A model generated the notes under the pieces. That model worked only from the letters and a program-made list of their open reading frames with translations. It was not told the DNA's origin and did no database searches. Shown here piece after piece: positions 63,729 to 64,000 of a stretch of DNA of 64,000 nt. Both the position numbers and the translations under genes were made by a program. The stretch spans positions 2,170,001 through 2,234,000 of the forward strand of contig NC_071331.1 in the NCBI RefSeq assembly GCF_010183535.1. Reading direction: 5' to 3'. The stretch comes from Caenorhabditis remanei. Lineage: Eukaryota; Nematoda; Chromadorea; Rhabditida; Rhabditidae. The number at the start of each line of letters is the position of its first letter. Within the stretch, counting starts at the first letter, position 1.

Positions 63729-64000
63729 TCTTTACTAATAATATTCAACAGATCTGTTTGTAAGTCCGTATGTCGCCGACTCTAGCGCCCTCTGTACTGA
63801 ACCGTTTGTAATGAAACTTAGACAGGTCGCTTGGAAATTTGTCCCTGATAATGCCCGAACTTTTCTTTTTTCAAAAATGTCAAATTTGACGTCTTCTGGA
63901 GACGATACCGATTTCAACGGTAAATGGCGTTGAGAAAATGAGAAAAGGTGTGTCCCGACAGGGTGGTAGAAGGCTCATCAACCTGATACTACTGACTCGA
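63729..64000 (+). mobile_element. Helitron 5' end, continuing beyond the window
   Basis: TCTTTACTAATAATATTCAA after host A, then sequence that is the diverged inverse of 53348 back to about 53080 (shared GTCTTCTGGAGACGAT and AAAGGTGTGTCCCGACAGGG). Same family as the Helitron at 51124, opposite orientation. Confidence 0.8.

Overview
The window looks like a nematode, most likely Caenorhabditis, nuclear genome segment. It is AT-rich, has introns of about 46 nt ending in TTTNCAG-like acceptors, carries a eukaryotic tRNA-Val(AAC), and is full of Tc1/mariner, Merlin-like, Helitron, hAT-type, LINE and Ty3/gypsy elements. Conventional genes are very sparse. I can support one small two-exon bHLH-type gene (14264-14711, minus), one tRNA gene (14866-14938, minus) and a few gene relics; nearly every other open frame belongs to a transposon.

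The most informative signal is not an ORF. The octamer CTGTTTCA, the core of the C. elegans type I 21U-RNA (piRNA) promoter motif, occurs 44 times by my eye count on the two strands, against 2-3 expected from base composition. Thirty of the sites have a YRNT with its T 37-41 nt past the core, and 15 of these sit at exactly +39. I therefore read most of 5.5-48.5 kb as a piRNA (21U-RNA) cluster, with the scarcity of genes that such clusters show. Many of the predicted loci lie in segmental duplications (19-21, 28.6-30.4 and 44.6-46.3 kb), so they appear to multiply by local duplication.

Layout. 1-9 kb: three diverged copies of a repeat unit, a gene relic, a TA-flanked GACCG-rich element and a mariner-type element. 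9.4-12.4 kb: small Helitron, second copy of the mariner-type element, tandemly duplicated 21U loci, E-box cluster. 14-15 kb: bHLH gene and tRNA. 15.8-18.6 kb: a complete IS630/Tc1-type transposon with an apparently intact five-exon transposase. 19-48.5 kb: piRNA-motif-rich duplicated DNA interrupted by foldback elements, MITEs and a 5'-truncated LINE. 49.15-62.14 kb: a nest of elements. A Merlin-like foldback element (8-bp target duplication) holds a LINE fragment and a Ty3/gypsy retrotransposon with identical-looking 494-bp LTRs, and the 5' LTR of that retrotransposon is split by a 2.2-kb Helitron. 63.7 kb to the end: the 5' end of another Helitron copy.

Several insertions can be dated relative to each other because an uninterrupted paralogue lies in the same window: LTR versus LTR for the Helitron, arm versus arm for the gypsy element, and duplicated segments for three TA-flanked elements. 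All product names come from motifs read by eye; no database search was possible.
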